DNA of 55,761 nt from an uncultured Massilia sp. (GCA_946886065.1 CAMPHU010000004.1:1-55761), one strand, 5' to 3'. Shown: positions 25,895 to 36,692, counted from the first letter of the stretch. Notes: generated from the letters alone by a model not told the origin. Translations and numbers: made by a program.

Positions 25895-27258
25895 TGGCTC
25901 CCCTCCCGCAACTGTTTGACAGCTAAGCGATAGCGCTGCGCGATCGCATCCTGCGCCATGTGGCGCCCGCCCTGCACCACCCAGCGCCCGCCGCACAGCA
26001 CGTCGCGCACCAGGTTGTCGTTACCGCAGAACAGGAAGCGCCCGAGTACGTCCGCATCCTGCACGCCGTCCAGGTTCGGATGGCTGCCGTCGAGCACGAG
26101 CAGGTCGGCGCGCCTGCCCTCTTCCAGGGCGCCCACGCGCCGTCCGGCTGCCTTGGCGCCGCCCTGCAATGCAGCTTGCCACAGGAATTCGCCCACGTCG
26201 CGCTGCTGTTGGGTGACGGCGACGTTGCGGCGCTGGTGCACCAGGCGCTGGCCGTATTCCAGCCAGCGCAGTTCTTCCACCGGGCTTTGCGACACGTGGC
26301 TGTCGCTGCCCACGCCAAAACGCCCGCCGGCCGCGATGAAGGGCGCCAGCGGGAACAGGCCGTCGCCCAGGTTCGCCTCGGTGGTCGGGCACAGGCCGGC
26401 GATGGCGCCGCTGCGCGCCAGGGCCTGCACCTCGCCGTCGTTCAGGTGGGTGGCGTGCACCAGGCACCAGCGCGCGTCGAGCGCGACCTGGTCCATCAGG
26501 TATTCGACCGGGCGCTTGCCCGCATAAGCCAGGCATTGCTCCACCTCGCCCTGCTGCTCGGCGATGTGGATATGCAGCGGACGGTCCTTGGGCAGCGCCG
26601 CCGCCAGTTCGCGCACCTGGGCGATGGAAGCCGCGCGCAGCGAATGCGGCGCGGCGCCGACTTCGACCTGGCCGTTGCGCAGCGGCTCCAGCGCGTCGAC
26701 GATGCCGAGCACGTCGTCCACGCCGGTGCGGAAGCGTCCCTGGGCAGGCGCCAGGGGCTTCTCGCCGAAGCCGGCATGGCTGTACAGAACCGGCAGCAAG
26801 GTCAATCCCATGCCCGAGGCCTGGGCGCCCGCGGCGACGCGCTCGGCGGTCTCCGCCACGCGCGCGTAGGATTGGCCGTCCGGGGCCCGCTGAAGGTAGT
26901 GGAATTCGCACACCGAGGTGTAGCCGTGGCGCAGGCATTCGACGAAGAGCTGGGCGGCGATGGCCTCGATCTGCTCCGGCGTGATGCTGGCGGCGAAGCG
27001 GTACATCAGGTCGCGCCAGGTCCAGAAGCTGTCAGGGCCGTCGCCGGCGCGCTCGGTCAGCCCGCCCAGCGCGCGCTGGAAGGCGTGCGAGTGCAGGTTG
27101 ACCATCCCCGGCAGCACGTAGTCGGCGCGGGCCACGCCCAGGGGCGCGGGCGAGTCGGGATTGACTCGCGTCAGGTCGCCGTGGATGTCCCACTCGACCA
27201 GCACGTCGCGCCGCCAGCCTTCGGGCAGCAGCGCGTGGCGGGCAAATAGCGCTCTCAT
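25891..27258 (-). CDS. hutF: Formimidoylglutamate deiminase
   Basis: A 455-residue amidohydrolase that converts N-formimino-L-glutamate to N-formyl-L-glutamate and ammonia. His56 and His58 in PGMVNLHSHAFQRALGG are zinc ligands; VCEFHYLQ, HSLRAAS and the SDSHVSQSPVEELRWLEYGQRL block are typical of HutF. Together with HutG it forms the two-step end of the pathway found in Pseudomonas. It overlaps hutG and hutD by 4 bases each (ATGA). A longer in-frame reading upstream exists, but MRALFARHALLPEGW matches the family start. Confidence 0.96.
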   Translation of the reverse strand: MRALFARHALLPEGWRRDVLVEWDIHGDLTRVNPDSPAPLGVARADYVLPGMVNLHSHAFQRALGGLTERAGDGPDSFWTWRDLMYRFAASITPEQIEAIAAQLFVECLRHGYTSVCEFHYLQRAPDGQSYARVAETAERVAAGAQASGMGLTLLPVLYSHAGFGEKPLAPAQGRFRTGVDDVLGIVDALEPLRNGQVEVGAAPHSLRAASIAQVRELAAALPKDRPLHIHIAEQQGEVEQCLAYAGKRPVEYLMDQVALDARWCLVHATHLNDGEVQALARSGAIAGLCPTTEANLGDGLFPLAPFIAAGGRFGVGSDSHVSQSPVEELRWLEYGQRLVHQRRNVAVTQQQRDVGEFLWQAALQGGAKAAGRRVGALEEGRRADLLVLDGSHPNLDGVQDADVLGRFLFCGNDNLVRDVLCGGRWVVQGGRHMAQDAIAQRYRLAVKQLREGSQ

Positions 27259-28043
27259 TGCTTCACCCAGTCCACCGCGCCCTGGATCATGGCGCGCAGC
27301 AGGGGCTGCACCTCGCCCGCCACGTCCGGGCGGTATGCGAAGGGCGGCGCTTCGTCCATGTACAGGCACTGGCACATTTCGAGCTGGATGGCGTGCACGT
27401 TCTCCTGCGGCTGGCCGTAGTGGCGGGTGATGTGGCCGCCCTTGAAGCGGCCATTCACCGCGATGCTGAAGCGGTCCTGGGCGCGCGCCACGTCCACCAC
27501 GGCGTCTTCCAGTCCCCTGGCGCAGGACTTGCCGTCGGCGGTGCCGAAGTTCAGGTCCGGCAGCTTGCCTTCGAAGAAGCGCGGCACCCTCGATGCGATC
27601 GAATGCGCGTCCCACAGCACCACGCCGCCGAATTCGGCCTTCAGCCGGTCCAGCTCCGCGCGCAGTTGATTGTGATACGGGCGCCAGTAGGTTTCCAGGC
27701 GCCGCCGCACTTCGGCTTCGTCGGGCTCCTGCCCTTCCCGGTAGAGCTTTTCGTCGCCGAAGGTGTCGACCGGGCACAGGCCGGTGGTGCTCATGCCCGG
27801 ATACAGGTTGGTGTTTTCCGGAGGCCGGTTCAGGTCGATCAGGTAGCGCGACCAGCGCGCCGACAGCACCGACACGCCCATCTCCTCGAGGAAGCCGTAC
27901 AGCTCCGGCAAATGCCAGTCGGTGTCGGCGCGCGCCTGCGCGCAGGGCGCGAGCCGCGCCGCGACCTCGTCGGGGATGTCGGTGCCCACGTGGGGCATCG
28001 ACACCAGCATGGGGACCCTACCTGCCTTGAACCGGAACTCCAT
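27255..28043 (-). CDS. hutG: N-formylglutamate deformylase
   Basis: A 262-residue N-formylglutamate amidohydrolase giving L-glutamate and formate, the last step of the route. Landmarks: VSMPHVGTDIP, DTDWHLPELYGF, RYLIDLNRP, WDAHSIASRVPRFFEG, NGRFKGGHITRHYGQP and HAIQLEMCQCLYMDE, which carry metal-binding and substrate residues of this family. It belongs to the formylglutamate type, not the formiminoglutamase type of Bacillus and enterics. It follows hutH by 21 bases and overlaps hutF by 4. Confidence 0.96.
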   Translation of the reverse strand: MEFRFKAGRVPMLVSMPHVGTDIPDEVAARLAPCAQARADTDWHLPELYGFLEEMGVSVLSARWSRYLIDLNRPPENTNLYPGMSTTGLCPVDTFGDEKLYREGQEPDEAEVRRRLETYWRPYHNQLRAELDRLKAEFGGVVLWDAHSIASRVPRFFEGKLPDLNFGTADGKSCARGLEDAVVDVARAQDRFSIAVNGRFKGGHITRHYGQPQENVHAIQLEMCQCLYMDEAPPFAYRPDVAGEVQPLLRAMIQGAVDWVKQ

Positions 28044-28064
28044 TACGACTCCTGTTGTTGTGGA

Positions 28065-29606
28065 TTACGGGTGCAGCACCGTAAACAGCTCCTTGCACGA
28101 CGCCGACAGCTCGCCGCTGACGACCATCTTGCGCGCGGCCTCGATGTCCGGCGCGAAGAAGCGGTCGGCATCGTAGGGCGCCACGCGCTGGCGCAGCGCG
28201 GCGTGGACCTGCTCCAGGATGGCGGAGCTGGCCAGCGGACGGTGGAATTCAATGCCCTGGGCCGCCGCCAGCAGTTCGATCGCCACGATAACAGACGTAT
28301 TGTGCGCCATCTGGTCGAGACGGCGCGCCGCGAATGTCGCCATGCTGACGTGGTCTTCCTGGTTGGCCGACGTCGGCAGGCTGTCGACGCTGGCCGGGTG
28401 GGCGTGCGACTTGTTTTCGGAGGCCAGCGCGGCTGCCGTCACGTGGGCGATCATGAAGCCCGAGTTCAGGCCCGGCTCGCGCACCAGGAAGGCCGGCAGG
28501 CCGGACAGGTTGGCGTCGATCAGCAGCGCGATGCGGCGCTCTGCCAGCGCGCCGATCTCGGCGATCGCCAGCGCCAGGGTGTCGGCGGCGAAGGCCACCG
28601 GCTCGGCGTGGAAATTCCCGCCGGAAATAATTTCGCCACCTTCGAACAGCAGCGGGTTGTCGGTGACGGCGTTGGCCTCGATCAGCAGGGTGCGGCCGGC
28701 GTTGGCGATCAGGTCCATCACGGCGCCCATCACCTGCGGCTGGCAGCGCAGGCTGTACGGGTCCTGCACGCGCTCGTCGCCCACCAGGTGCGAGGCGCGG
28801 ATGGCGCTGCCCGCCACCAGCTGGCGGTAGATGTTGGCGGCCGCGATCTGGCCCGGCTGGCCGCGCACCGCGTGGATGCGCGGGTCGAAGGGCGCGTCCG
28901 AACCGCGGGCGGCGTCCACCGACAGCGCGCCGGTGACCATGCCCGCTTCCAGCAGGCGCTCGGCCATGAACAGGCCATGCAGGGCCAGCGCGGTCGAGAC
29001 CTGGGTGCCGTTGATCAGGGCCAGGCCCTCCTTCGCTTCCAGTTCGATCTGTTCGATGCCGGCGGCGCGCAAAGCGTCGCTGGCGTCGACCAGCTCCCCT
29101 TTCACGCGCACCTGGCCCACGCCCAGCATCGGCAGGGTCATGTGGGCCAGCGGCGCCAGGTCGCCCGAGGCGCCGACCGAACCCTGGGAAGGAATCGCCG
29201 GCATGATGCCCGCGTTGTACATGGCGATCAGGGTTTCGATGATCACCGGGCGCACGCCCGAGTAGCCGCGCGCCAGGCTGCCGATCTTGGTCAGCAGGAT
29301 CAGGCGGACGGTGGTGTCCGACAGCAGTTCGCCGGTGCCGACCGCGTGCGACAGGATCAGGTTGCGCTGCAGGGTCGCCAGCTGGTCGTGCGGGATGTGG
29401 GCCTTGGCCAGGATGCCGAAGCCGGTGTTGATGCCGTAGGCCGGGTCGCCCTTGGCGACGATGGCCTTGACGGTTTCGGCCGAGGCCTTGATCGCGGTCC
29501 AGGCGTCGTCCGCCAGGGTGAGCGGCACGTGGGCGGCCCAGACGGCGCGCAGGTCGGCCAAGGCCAGCTGGCCCGGTTGCAGGGTGAGTGCGTGATGGTG
29601 GTTCAT
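28065..29606 (-). CDS. hutH: Histidine ammonia-lyase
   Basis: A 513-residue lyase that removes ammonia from L-histidine to give urocanate, the first step. The self-made MIO cofactor comes from Ala146-Ser147-Gly148 in [40 protein letters not shown] and SADQ-like [11 protein letters not shown] are in their usual places. Length is normal for the family. It lies 9 bases after hutU in the same operon. Confidence 0.98.
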   Translation of the reverse strand: MNHHHALTLQPGQLALADLRAVWAAHVPLTLADDAWTAIKASAETVKAIVAKGDPAYGINTGFGILAKAHIPHDQLATLQRNLILSHAVGTGELLSDTTVRLILLTKIGSLARGYSGVRPVIIETLIAMYNAGIMPAIPSQGSVGASGDLAPLAHMTLPMLGVGQVRVKGELVDASDALRAAGIEQIELEAKEGLALINGTQVSTALALHGLFMAERLLEAGMVTGALSVDAARGSDAPFDPRIHAVRGQPGQIAAANIYRQLVAGSAIRASHLVGDERVQDPYSLRCQPQVMGAVMDLIANAGRTLLIEANAVTDNPLLFEGGEIISGGNFHAEPVAFAADTLALAIAEIGALAERRIALLIDANLSGLPAFLVREPGLNSGFMIAHVTAAALASENKSHAHPASVDSLPTSANQEDHVSMATFAARRLDQMAHNTSVIVAIELLAAAQGIEFHRPLASSAILEQVHAALRQRVAPYDADRFFAPDIEAARKMVVSGELSASCKELFTVLHP

Positions 29607-29615
29607 GGTAAAGCC

Positions 29616-31325
<1,710 letters not shown>

Positions 31326-31383
31326 GGCGGCTCCTTCGTGAAAGGTCGGGGCGTGCGTGGGGGCACGCTAGGTGCTGCACTGA

Positions 31384-31412
31384 AGTCTAGGTTGTCTATA
31401 CAACTAAGTCAA
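31384..31412 (-). promoter_or_regulatory. Sigma70-like promoter of the hut operon
   Basis: On the minus strand TTGACT (31407-31412), a 17-base spacer, and TAGACT (31384-31389). It lies about 60 bases before hutU. The HutC-type palindrome fills the spacer, so repressor and polymerase would exclude each other. Confidence 0.75.
31391..31404. promoter_or_regulatory. HutC-type operator
   Basis: GTTGT-CTAT-ACAAC inverted repeat. It agrees with the TTGTATATACAA-like sites bound by GntR-family HutC in Pseudomonas and lies between the -35 and -10 elements of the hutU promoter. Confidence 0.75.
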
Positions 31413-31464
31413 ATCATTTTGGCAGCTTGCTTTTTTTGCCAGAAGCTGACTGTGCGGTGTGCTT

Positions 31465-31511
31465 GCAAACTTGGATCCCCGCCAAGGAGGACGCCGAGTC
31501 CGGGGATGACG
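31465..31511 (+). repeat. Intergenic hairpin repeat, copy B
   Basis: Near-identical to 975-1021 (GCAAACTTGG, C block, GACGCCGAGTC, CGGGGATGACG). It lies between the hutU promoter and the amidohydrolase end, 53 bases from copy C in opposite orientation. Confidence 0.75.
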
Positions 31512-31564
31512 TGCAAAGAGCGCACCCGAAATTGCGGTATCTAATCTCTCGCTCCATAAACCAA

Positions 31565-31598
31565 CGTCATCCCCGCGAAGGCGGGGACCCAAGTTCGC
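31565..31598 (-). repeat. Intergenic hairpin repeat, copy C (short form, inverted)
   Basis: Read on the minus strand: GCGAACTTGGGTCCCCGCC, then TTC, then GCGGGGATGACG. It is the short form of copies A and B without the inner loop, with a perfect CCCCGC/GCGGGG stem. It starts 14 bases after the amidohydrolase stop codon and may act as its transcript end. Confidence 0.75.
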
Positions 31599-31612
31599 CG
31601 CGCGCCGCCAGC

Positions 31613-33283
31613 TTATTTTTTGAACACCTGCTTCCCCGCCACCCAGGTTTCCAGCACACCCGTCTTATGGATGTCATAGGTAGGCATCCTGAACAAATCC
31701 CGGTCGATCACGATAAAGTCCGCCTGCTTCCCCGCCTCCAGCGACCCCAGCGTATTCTCCTGGTGCCCCGCATACGCCGCATCCAGGGTGAAGCACCTGA
31801 ACGCCTCCTTGAGCGACATCGCCTGGTTCGGATACCACCCGGCCACCGGCTGCCCCTGTGCATCCTGGCGCGTCACGGCCGCATGGATGCCGAAGAAGGG
31901 ATTCGGCGCCTCCACCGGGAAATCCGACCCGCAGGCGATCCTCGACCCCTGGTGCAGGAAGCTGCGCCACGCATACGCCCCCTTGATGCGCTCCGGCCCC
32001 ACGCGGGTCTCGGCCATGTTCTTGTCCGAGGTCGCATGCGTCGGCTGCATCGACGGAATAATGCCCAAGGTCTTGAAGCGCGGGATGTCTTCCAGCGTCA
32101 CGACCTGTGCGTGCTCGATGCGGTGGCGCGCATTTGCCCCCCCTTTCCCACTTTTCGTCACGCCCAGCTCTTTCTTGTAGATGTCCAGGATCTGGCGATT
32201 GCCCGCATCGCCGATGGCGTGCACGTTGACCTGGTAGCCCTTGCGCATGGCCTTGGCCATCTTCGCATCCATCTGCGCCATGTTAAAGAACAGCAGCCCG
32301 TGCGAATGCGGCTCGTCGCTGTATGGCTTGATCAGGGCCGCGCCGCGGCTGCCCAGCGCGCCGTCCGAATACAGCTTCACCGAACGCAGCGCATACATGC
32401 CCTTGCCGTACTCTTTCAAAGGCCCGTTCTTCGACAACTCGTCGAAATCCTTGTCGGTGCCGCCGATCATGGCGTACACGCGCGCCGTCAGCTTGCCCTG
32501 GTCGGCATAGGCACGGTACAGGCGGTCTTCGCCCACGCCGATGCCGGCATCGTGGACGCTGGTCAGGCCCACGCGTGCGATCTCCTGCAGCGCGCGGTCC
32601 AGCATCACGCGGCCTTCGGCCTCGGTCTGCTGCGGCAGCACCTTGGCCACGAGTTCCTGGGCCGCGTCGACCAGCACGCCGGTGGCTTCGCCGTTCGCAT
32701 CGCGCACGATCTTGCCGCCCACCGGATCGGGCGTGGTTTTGGTGATGCCGGCCAGCGCCAGCGCGCGGCGGTTGGCCCAGCCGGCATGGCCGTCGACCCG
32801 CTCCAGCCACACCGGGCGGTCGCTGACGACGGCATCCAGCTCGGCGGCAGTGGGGAAGCGGCCCAGCTTCCAGTTCTCCTGGTTCCAGCCGCGGCCGCGG
32901 ATCCAGGCGTGGTTCGGATTGGCGCGCGCGTAATCGCCGATGAACTTGAGCGCCTGCTCGAGCGAGGTGGTGCTGAACAGGTCGAGCTGGGTCAGCTGCT
33001 GGCCCAGGCCGAACACGTGGCCGTGGGCGTCGATCAGGCCCGGCAGCACGGTGCGGCCCTGCATGTCGATGCGGCGCGCGTTCTTCGCCTTGCCCGCCAC
33101 GTCGGCGCTGCCGCCCACCGCGATGATCCTGCCCTGGTCGTCGAAAGCCATTGCGGTGAACTGCACCAGGTCGCCCTTGGCGTTCAGGGTATAGCCGTTG
33201 GCGTTGTCGATGACGGTGTCGGCCATGGCCGGCAGGCTGCCGAGGGCAGCGAGGACGAGCAAGGAAATCTGGCGGATGCGCAT
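31613..33283 (-). CDS. Secreted amidohydrolase (YtcJ-like)
   Basis: A 556-residue metal-dependent hydrolase of the amidohydrolase-3/YtcJ group with a signal peptide (cleavage near AMA-DT). Metal-binding motif GLIDAHGHVFGLG, then WLERVDGHAGWANRRAL, VHAIGDAGNRQ, RHRIEHAQ and GSDFPVEAPNPF. The C-terminal LEAGKQADFIVIDRDL closes the beta-sandwich. Substrates of these enzymes are mostly unknown amides or cyclic ureas. ATG at 33283 is chosen for the signal peptide and GGAGAAG upstream. It may be cotranscribed after the oxygenase gene (69-base gap). A hut connection is not supported, despite the position. Confidence 0.9.
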   Translation of the reverse strand: MRIRQISLLVLAALGSLPAMADTVIDNANGYTLNAKGDLVQFTAMAFDDQGRIIAVGGSADVAGKAKNARRIDMQGRTVLPGLIDAHGHVFGLGQQLTQLDLFSTTSLEQALKFIGDYARANPNHAWIRGRGWNQENWKLGRFPTAAELDAVVSDRPVWLERVDGHAGWANRRALALAGITKTTPDPVGGKIVRDANGEATGVLVDAAQELVAKVLPQQTEAEGRVMLDRALQEIARVGLTSVHDAGIGVGEDRLYRAYADQGKLTARVYAMIGGTDKDFDELSKNGPLKEYGKGMYALRSVKLYSDGALGSRGAALIKPYSDEPHSHGLLFFNMAQMDAKMAKAMRKGYQVNVHAIGDAGNRQILDIYKKELGVTKSGKGGANARHRIEHAQVVTLEDIPRFKTLGIIPSMQPTHATSDKNMAETRVGPERIKGAYAWRSFLHQGSRIACGSDFPVEAPNPFFGIHAAVTRQDAQGQPVAGWYPNQAMSLKEAFRCFTLDAAYAGHQENTLGSLEAGKQADFIVIDRDLFRMPTYDIHKTGVLETWVAGKQVFKK

Positions 33284-33352
33284 GCTTTTTCTTCTCCGTG
33301 AAATAGGTATACCGCGCCTCGTGGGCACGGTACGGAGAAGTATATGGCAAAG

Positions 33353-34042
33353 CTAGGCCGCGTCGTGAAAGATGATGCCCAAAGTATGGCGGCTGCCGCG
33401 CCGCAGCCGGCTCACGCCGTGGCGCATGGCCACGCGGTAGATACCGCGCATGCCCTGGACCGGGCGATGGTTGACCGGGAAGACCACGGCATCGCCCTGC
33501 CTGAGCGCCACGACCTCGGCGCGCGACTGCATGCGCGGGCGCTGCTCCGTCAATACGAACTCGCCGCCATCGAAGTCTTCACCCGGCTGCGACAGCAGCA
33601 CCGCCACCTGCAGCGGAAACACGTGCTCGCCGTACAGGTCCTGGTGCAGGCAGTTGTAGTCGCCTTCGCGGTAGCGCAGCAGCAGCGGGGTCGGACGCAG
33701 CTGGCCGGCGCCGTGGCAGCGCGCCAGGAAGTCCTCGTGCGCTTCCGGGAAGCGCACCTCCAGCCCGAGCGCTGCCTGCCAGCGGTTGGCGATGCGCGCC
33801 AGCGGCGGATACAGCTGCGTGCGCAGCCAGCCCAGCGCTCCCGGCAGCGGGTACGCGAAGTACTGGTACTCGCCGCGTCCGAAGCCGTGGCGCTCCATCA
33901 CCACCCGGCTGCGGAACTGGCCGGCGCCATCGTACAGCGCCGCATACCAGCCGCATTCGTCGCCCGAGAGCAGGCCGGGAATGAGGGCGCAGCCGTGGTC
34001 GTCGAGCTGCGCGGCGACGCCATCCCAATCCACCTGCATCAT
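33353..34042 (-). CDS. 2OG-Fe(II) oxygenase, Oxygenase-NA family (alkylation repair partner of Ada)
   Basis: A 229-residue non-heme iron dioxygenase. Iron ligands are His133 and Asp135 in CLHQDLYGEH, with His208 (MRHGVS) as the likely third ligand and a downstream Arg for 2-oxoglutarate. FAYPLPGALGWLRTQLYPPL and GGEFVLTEQRPRMQSR fit the family annotated as acting on damaged nucleic acid. Its start overlaps the ada stop by 4 bases (ATGA), so it belongs to an adaptive-response operon. It is not classical AlkB in sequence; its substrate is inferred from the operon. Confidence 0.85.
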   Translation of the reverse strand: MMQVDWDGVAAQLDDHGCALIPGLLSGDECGWYAALYDGAGQFRSRVVMERHGFGRGEYQYFAYPLPGALGWLRTQLYPPLARIANRWQAALGLEVRFPEAHEDFLARCHGAGQLRPTPLLLRYREGDYNCLHQDLYGEHVFPLQVAVLLSQPGEDFDGGEFVLTEQRPRMQSRAEVVALRQGDAVVFPVNHRPVQGMRGIYRVAMRHGVSRLRRGSRHTLGIIFHDAA

Positions 34043-35109
34043 TGGCCCGCCTCGCGATCCAGCAGGACGCGCTTGCGCTCGATGCCCCAGCGGTAGCCGG
34101 ACAGCGAACCGTCGGTGCGCACCACCCGGTGGCAGGGAATCGCCACCGCCACCGGGTTGGCGGCGCAAGCCCCGGCCACGGCGCGCGCGCCGTCCTTCAG
34201 GCCCACGCGCTCGGCCAGTTCGGCATAGCTGACGGTCCGGCCGGGCGGAATCTCGCGCAGCGCCTGCCACACGCGCTGCTGGAAGGCGGTGCCGCGCACG
34301 TCGAGGGGCAGCTCCAGGCCGACGCGCGGCGCCTCGACCAGGCCGATCACCTGCGCCACGGTCCGCTCGAATCCGGGTTCGGCGCCGATCAGCTCGGCGC
34401 GCGGAAAGCGCCCCTGCAGGTCGTGCACCAGGGGCTCGGGTTCGTCGCCGATCAGCACCGCGCAGATGCCGCGCTCCGTCGCCGCCACCAGGATCGCACC
34501 CAGCGAGCATTGGGCCACCGCGAAGCGGATGGTCTCGCCCTGCCCGCCCGTCCGGTAGCTGGCGGGCTTCATGCCGAGCAGGCCGCTTGAAGCCGCGTAG
34601 AAGCGCCCGCTCGATCCGAAGCCGGCGTCGTAGATGGCGTCGGTGACGCTGGACGCTTCCGGCAGCTGGGCGCGCACCCGCGCCGCGCGCTGGGCCGCCG
34701 CATAGGCCTTGGGCGTGATGCCGGTATGGGCCTTGAACACGCGGTGGAAGTGAAAGCGGCTCATGCCGGCCGCCTGCGCCAGGCTGTCGAGATCGGGTTC
34801 TTCTTCCGATGCCTCGATCAGGCGGCAGGCGCGCGCCACGGCTTCCGCCTGGCGTTCGGCCAGCGGGGCCTGGTCCGGCTTGCAGCGCAGGCAGGCGCGG
34901 AAGCCCGCGGCCTCCGCTTCCGCGCAGCCGGCGTGGAAGGCGACGTTGGCGCGCAGCGCCCCGCGCGAGGGGCAGGACGGGCGGCAGTAGACGCCGGTGC
35001 TGCGCACCGAATAGACGAAACGGCCGTCGGCGGCCGGGTCGCGGCGCTGCACGGCGTCCCAGCGGGCTTCGTCCGTATCGAACGCTTGAGTGGGGATGGC
35101 GGCGGTCAT
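34039..35109 (-). CDS. ada: Ada: methyl-phosphotriester/O6-methylguanine-DNA methyltransferase and activator
   Basis: A 356-residue protein with all three Ada parts. N-terminal zinc domain with Cys42 and Cys46 (VYCRPSCPSR) and Cys73 and Cys76 (CLRC); Cys42 is the expected phosphotriester acceptor. AraC-type helix-turn-helix at about 95-175 (AAGMSRFHFHRVFKAHTGITP). C-terminal methyltransferase with acceptor Cys326 in AIPCHRVV. It repairs alkylated DNA and, once methylated, activates its own operon. It is first in a two-gene operon with the oxygenase and divergent from the hutC-type gene. Confidence 0.96.
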   Translation of the reverse strand: MTAAIPTQAFDTDEARWDAVQRRDPAADGRFVYSVRSTGVYCRPSCPSRGALRANVAFHAGCAEAEAAGFRACLRCKPDQAPLAERQAEAVARACRLIEASEEEPDLDSLAQAAGMSRFHFHRVFKAHTGITPKAYAAAQRAARVRAQLPEASSVTDAIYDAGFGSSGRFYAASSGLLGMKPASYRTGGQGETIRFAVAQCSLGAILVAATERGICAVLIGDEPEPLVHDLQGRFPRAELIGAEPGFERTVAQVIGLVEAPRVGLELPLDVRGTAFQQRVWQALREIPPGRTVSYAELAERVGLKDGARAVAGACAANPVAVAIPCHRVVRTDGSLSGYRWGIERKRVLLDREAGQ

Positions 35110-35253
35110 GGCATGCTCCGGATATCGAATGGCTCCATCCTAGCCCCTGGAGCCCGGGGAGGCACTCCGGGTCTTGCTTTTGAATCCCGGGTAGAATCCC
35201 GGGTGACGGCAGCGCCGCCCCGGCCTGTCATTATCGGCTCCCGGGAGAGTAGT

Positions 35254-35970
35254 TTGGAAGAACAGACCGCGCAAGACAAACCGCCCATTTTCCAGCAGAT
35301 CAAGGATTACCTGGTGAGCGAGATCGCCGCCGGACGCTGGAAGGAAGGCGACCTCGTGCCCTCCGAGCAGGCCCTGGTGCGCCAGTTCGGCGTATCGCGC
35401 ATGACCGTCAACCGCGCCGTGCGCGAGCTCACCGCCGAGCAGGTGCTGGTGCGGCGCCAGGGTTCGGGCACCTATGTGGCCCCGCAGAAGTACCAGGCCA
35501 CCCTGGTCGAGATCCGCAACATCGCCGACGAGATCCGCGAGCGCGGCAAGCTGCACCGCGCCAGCGTGCGCCTGCTGCGCCAGGAGGAAGCCGGCGACGA
35601 GCTGGCCGCCGAGTTCGAGCTGGAGCCGGGCGCGCCCCTGTTCCACTCGCTGATCGTGCACTTCGAGAACGACGTGCCGATCCAGCTGGAAGACCGCTGG
35701 GTCAACCCGGACTGCGCGCCCGCCTACCTGGAGCAGGACTTCACCGTCATCACCCCGAACGAGCACTTGATGCAGGCCGCGCCGCTGCAGGGCGCCACCT
35801 ACACCATCGAAGCCCATCCGGCCCAGCCGGACGTGGCCGCGGTGCTGGCGGTGCCGGTGGACAGCTGCTGCCTGGTGCTGCACCGGCGCACCACCTCGGC
35901 CGGAAGGGTGGCCTCGGTCGCCACGATGTGGCATCCAGGCCACTTGTCGCGCTTTACCGGCAGCGTTTAA
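35254..35970 (+). CDS. hutC: GntR-family histidine-utilisation repressor
   Basis: A 238-residue regulator: GntR winged helix at about 10-75 (PIFQQIKDYLVSEIAAGRWKEGD, then QFGVSRMTVNRAVRELTAEQVLVRRQGSGTYV) and a UTRA ligand domain (about 95-232). TTG at 35254 is the start used: GGGAGAG lies 6 bases before it and family similarity begins just after. Sequence features IRNIADEIRERG and QLEDRWVNP are typical of HutC, which binds urocanate. It is about 3.9 kb from the hut operon, separated by unrelated genes, yet a HutC-type site is present at the hutU promoter. Confidence 0.87.
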   Translation: MEEQTAQDKPPIFQQIKDYLVSEIAAGRWKEGDLVPSEQALVRQFGVSRMTVNRAVRELTAEQVLVRRQGSGTYVAPQKYQATLVEIRNIADEIRERGKLHRASVRLLRQEEAGDELAAEFELEPGAPLFHSLIVHFENDVPIQLEDRWVNPDCAPAYLEQDFTVITPNEHLMQAAPLQGATYTIEAHPAQPDVAAVLAVPVDSCCLVLHRRTTSAGRVASVATMWHPGHLSRFTGSV

Positions 35971-36072
35971 CGCCCGATTACGCCCGCTTGCGGCGAAAAA
36001 ATGCGGTAAGACTGGCCATTTGTTCAAAATCTTGGCCATAATGGCCGTCCTTTCTCACCCGGTACCTTGTCC

Positions 36073-36471
36073 ATGAGCCGAACCGACGCCCTTGCACCGA
36101 GCGACGCGCCCAAGCGCGTGCTGGTGCTCGACGACGACCGCTTCATGCTGGGCGTCCTGGAAGAGTTGCTGGGCGAGGTCGGCCGCTACCACGTCGCCAC
36201 CGAGGCCGACGCCCGGAACGCGCTGGCGCGGCTTGGCGAACACCGGCCCGACGTGGTGATCTGCGACCTGGTGCTACCCGACATGGATGGCATCGAGTTC
36301 CTGCAGGCCGCCGTCGGCCAGGGTTTCCGCGGCAAGGTGGTGCTCCTGACCGGCTATGCCGAGCTGTGCGAGCCTGCCAGCGGGCTGGCGCGCGCCCTGG
36401 GATTGCAGGTGGCCGGGGCCTTCCGCAAGCCGATCGGCGCCGAGCAATTGCGGCGCGCCGTGGAATGTTGA
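36073..36471 (+). CDS. Single-domain response regulator
   Basis: A 132-residue stand-alone receiver domain. Acidic pocket in VLVLDDDRFM, phosphoacceptor Asp in VVICDLVLPDMDG (about residue 63), Thr in VLLTGYAEL and Lys in FRKPIG are all present, so phosphorylation is expected. There is no output domain and no kinase next door. Such proteins act like CheY or Spo0F through protein contacts. ATG at 36073 is preferred to a TTG two codons earlier. The HDOD, HD-GYP and chemoreceptor genes in the window are possible partners only by analogy. Confidence 0.87.
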   Translation: MSRTDALAPSDAPKRVLVLDDDRFMLGVLEELLGEVGRYHVATEADARNALARLGEHRPDVVICDLVLPDMDGIEFLQAAVGQGFRGKVVLLTGYAELCEPASGLARALGLQVAGAFRKPIGAEQLRRAVEC

Positions 36472-36692
36472 GATTTTGTACAAACTGATAAACACTTTTT
36501 AAAAAAATGGGGTATTATTCGCCTCATTCCCCGCCTGACATCCTCTAGCCGTTTCTCCTTATTGAAATATGCACACAGTGTCTCCACCATTGTGTAGCAG
36601 CAATACGGTAATACTAAGCAGTGCACGGCAGCCGGCTGAGACATCGTTCTGTCTCCAGGCGTTAATTGATCCTTACCTCATCTGAGGAAAAC

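Noticed and set aside
31415..31440. Sigma54-like GG/GC pair before hutU on the minus strand
   Set aside because: TGGC and GC are present, but the spacing is 2 bases short of the required 10, while a good sigma70-like promoter lies just downstream.
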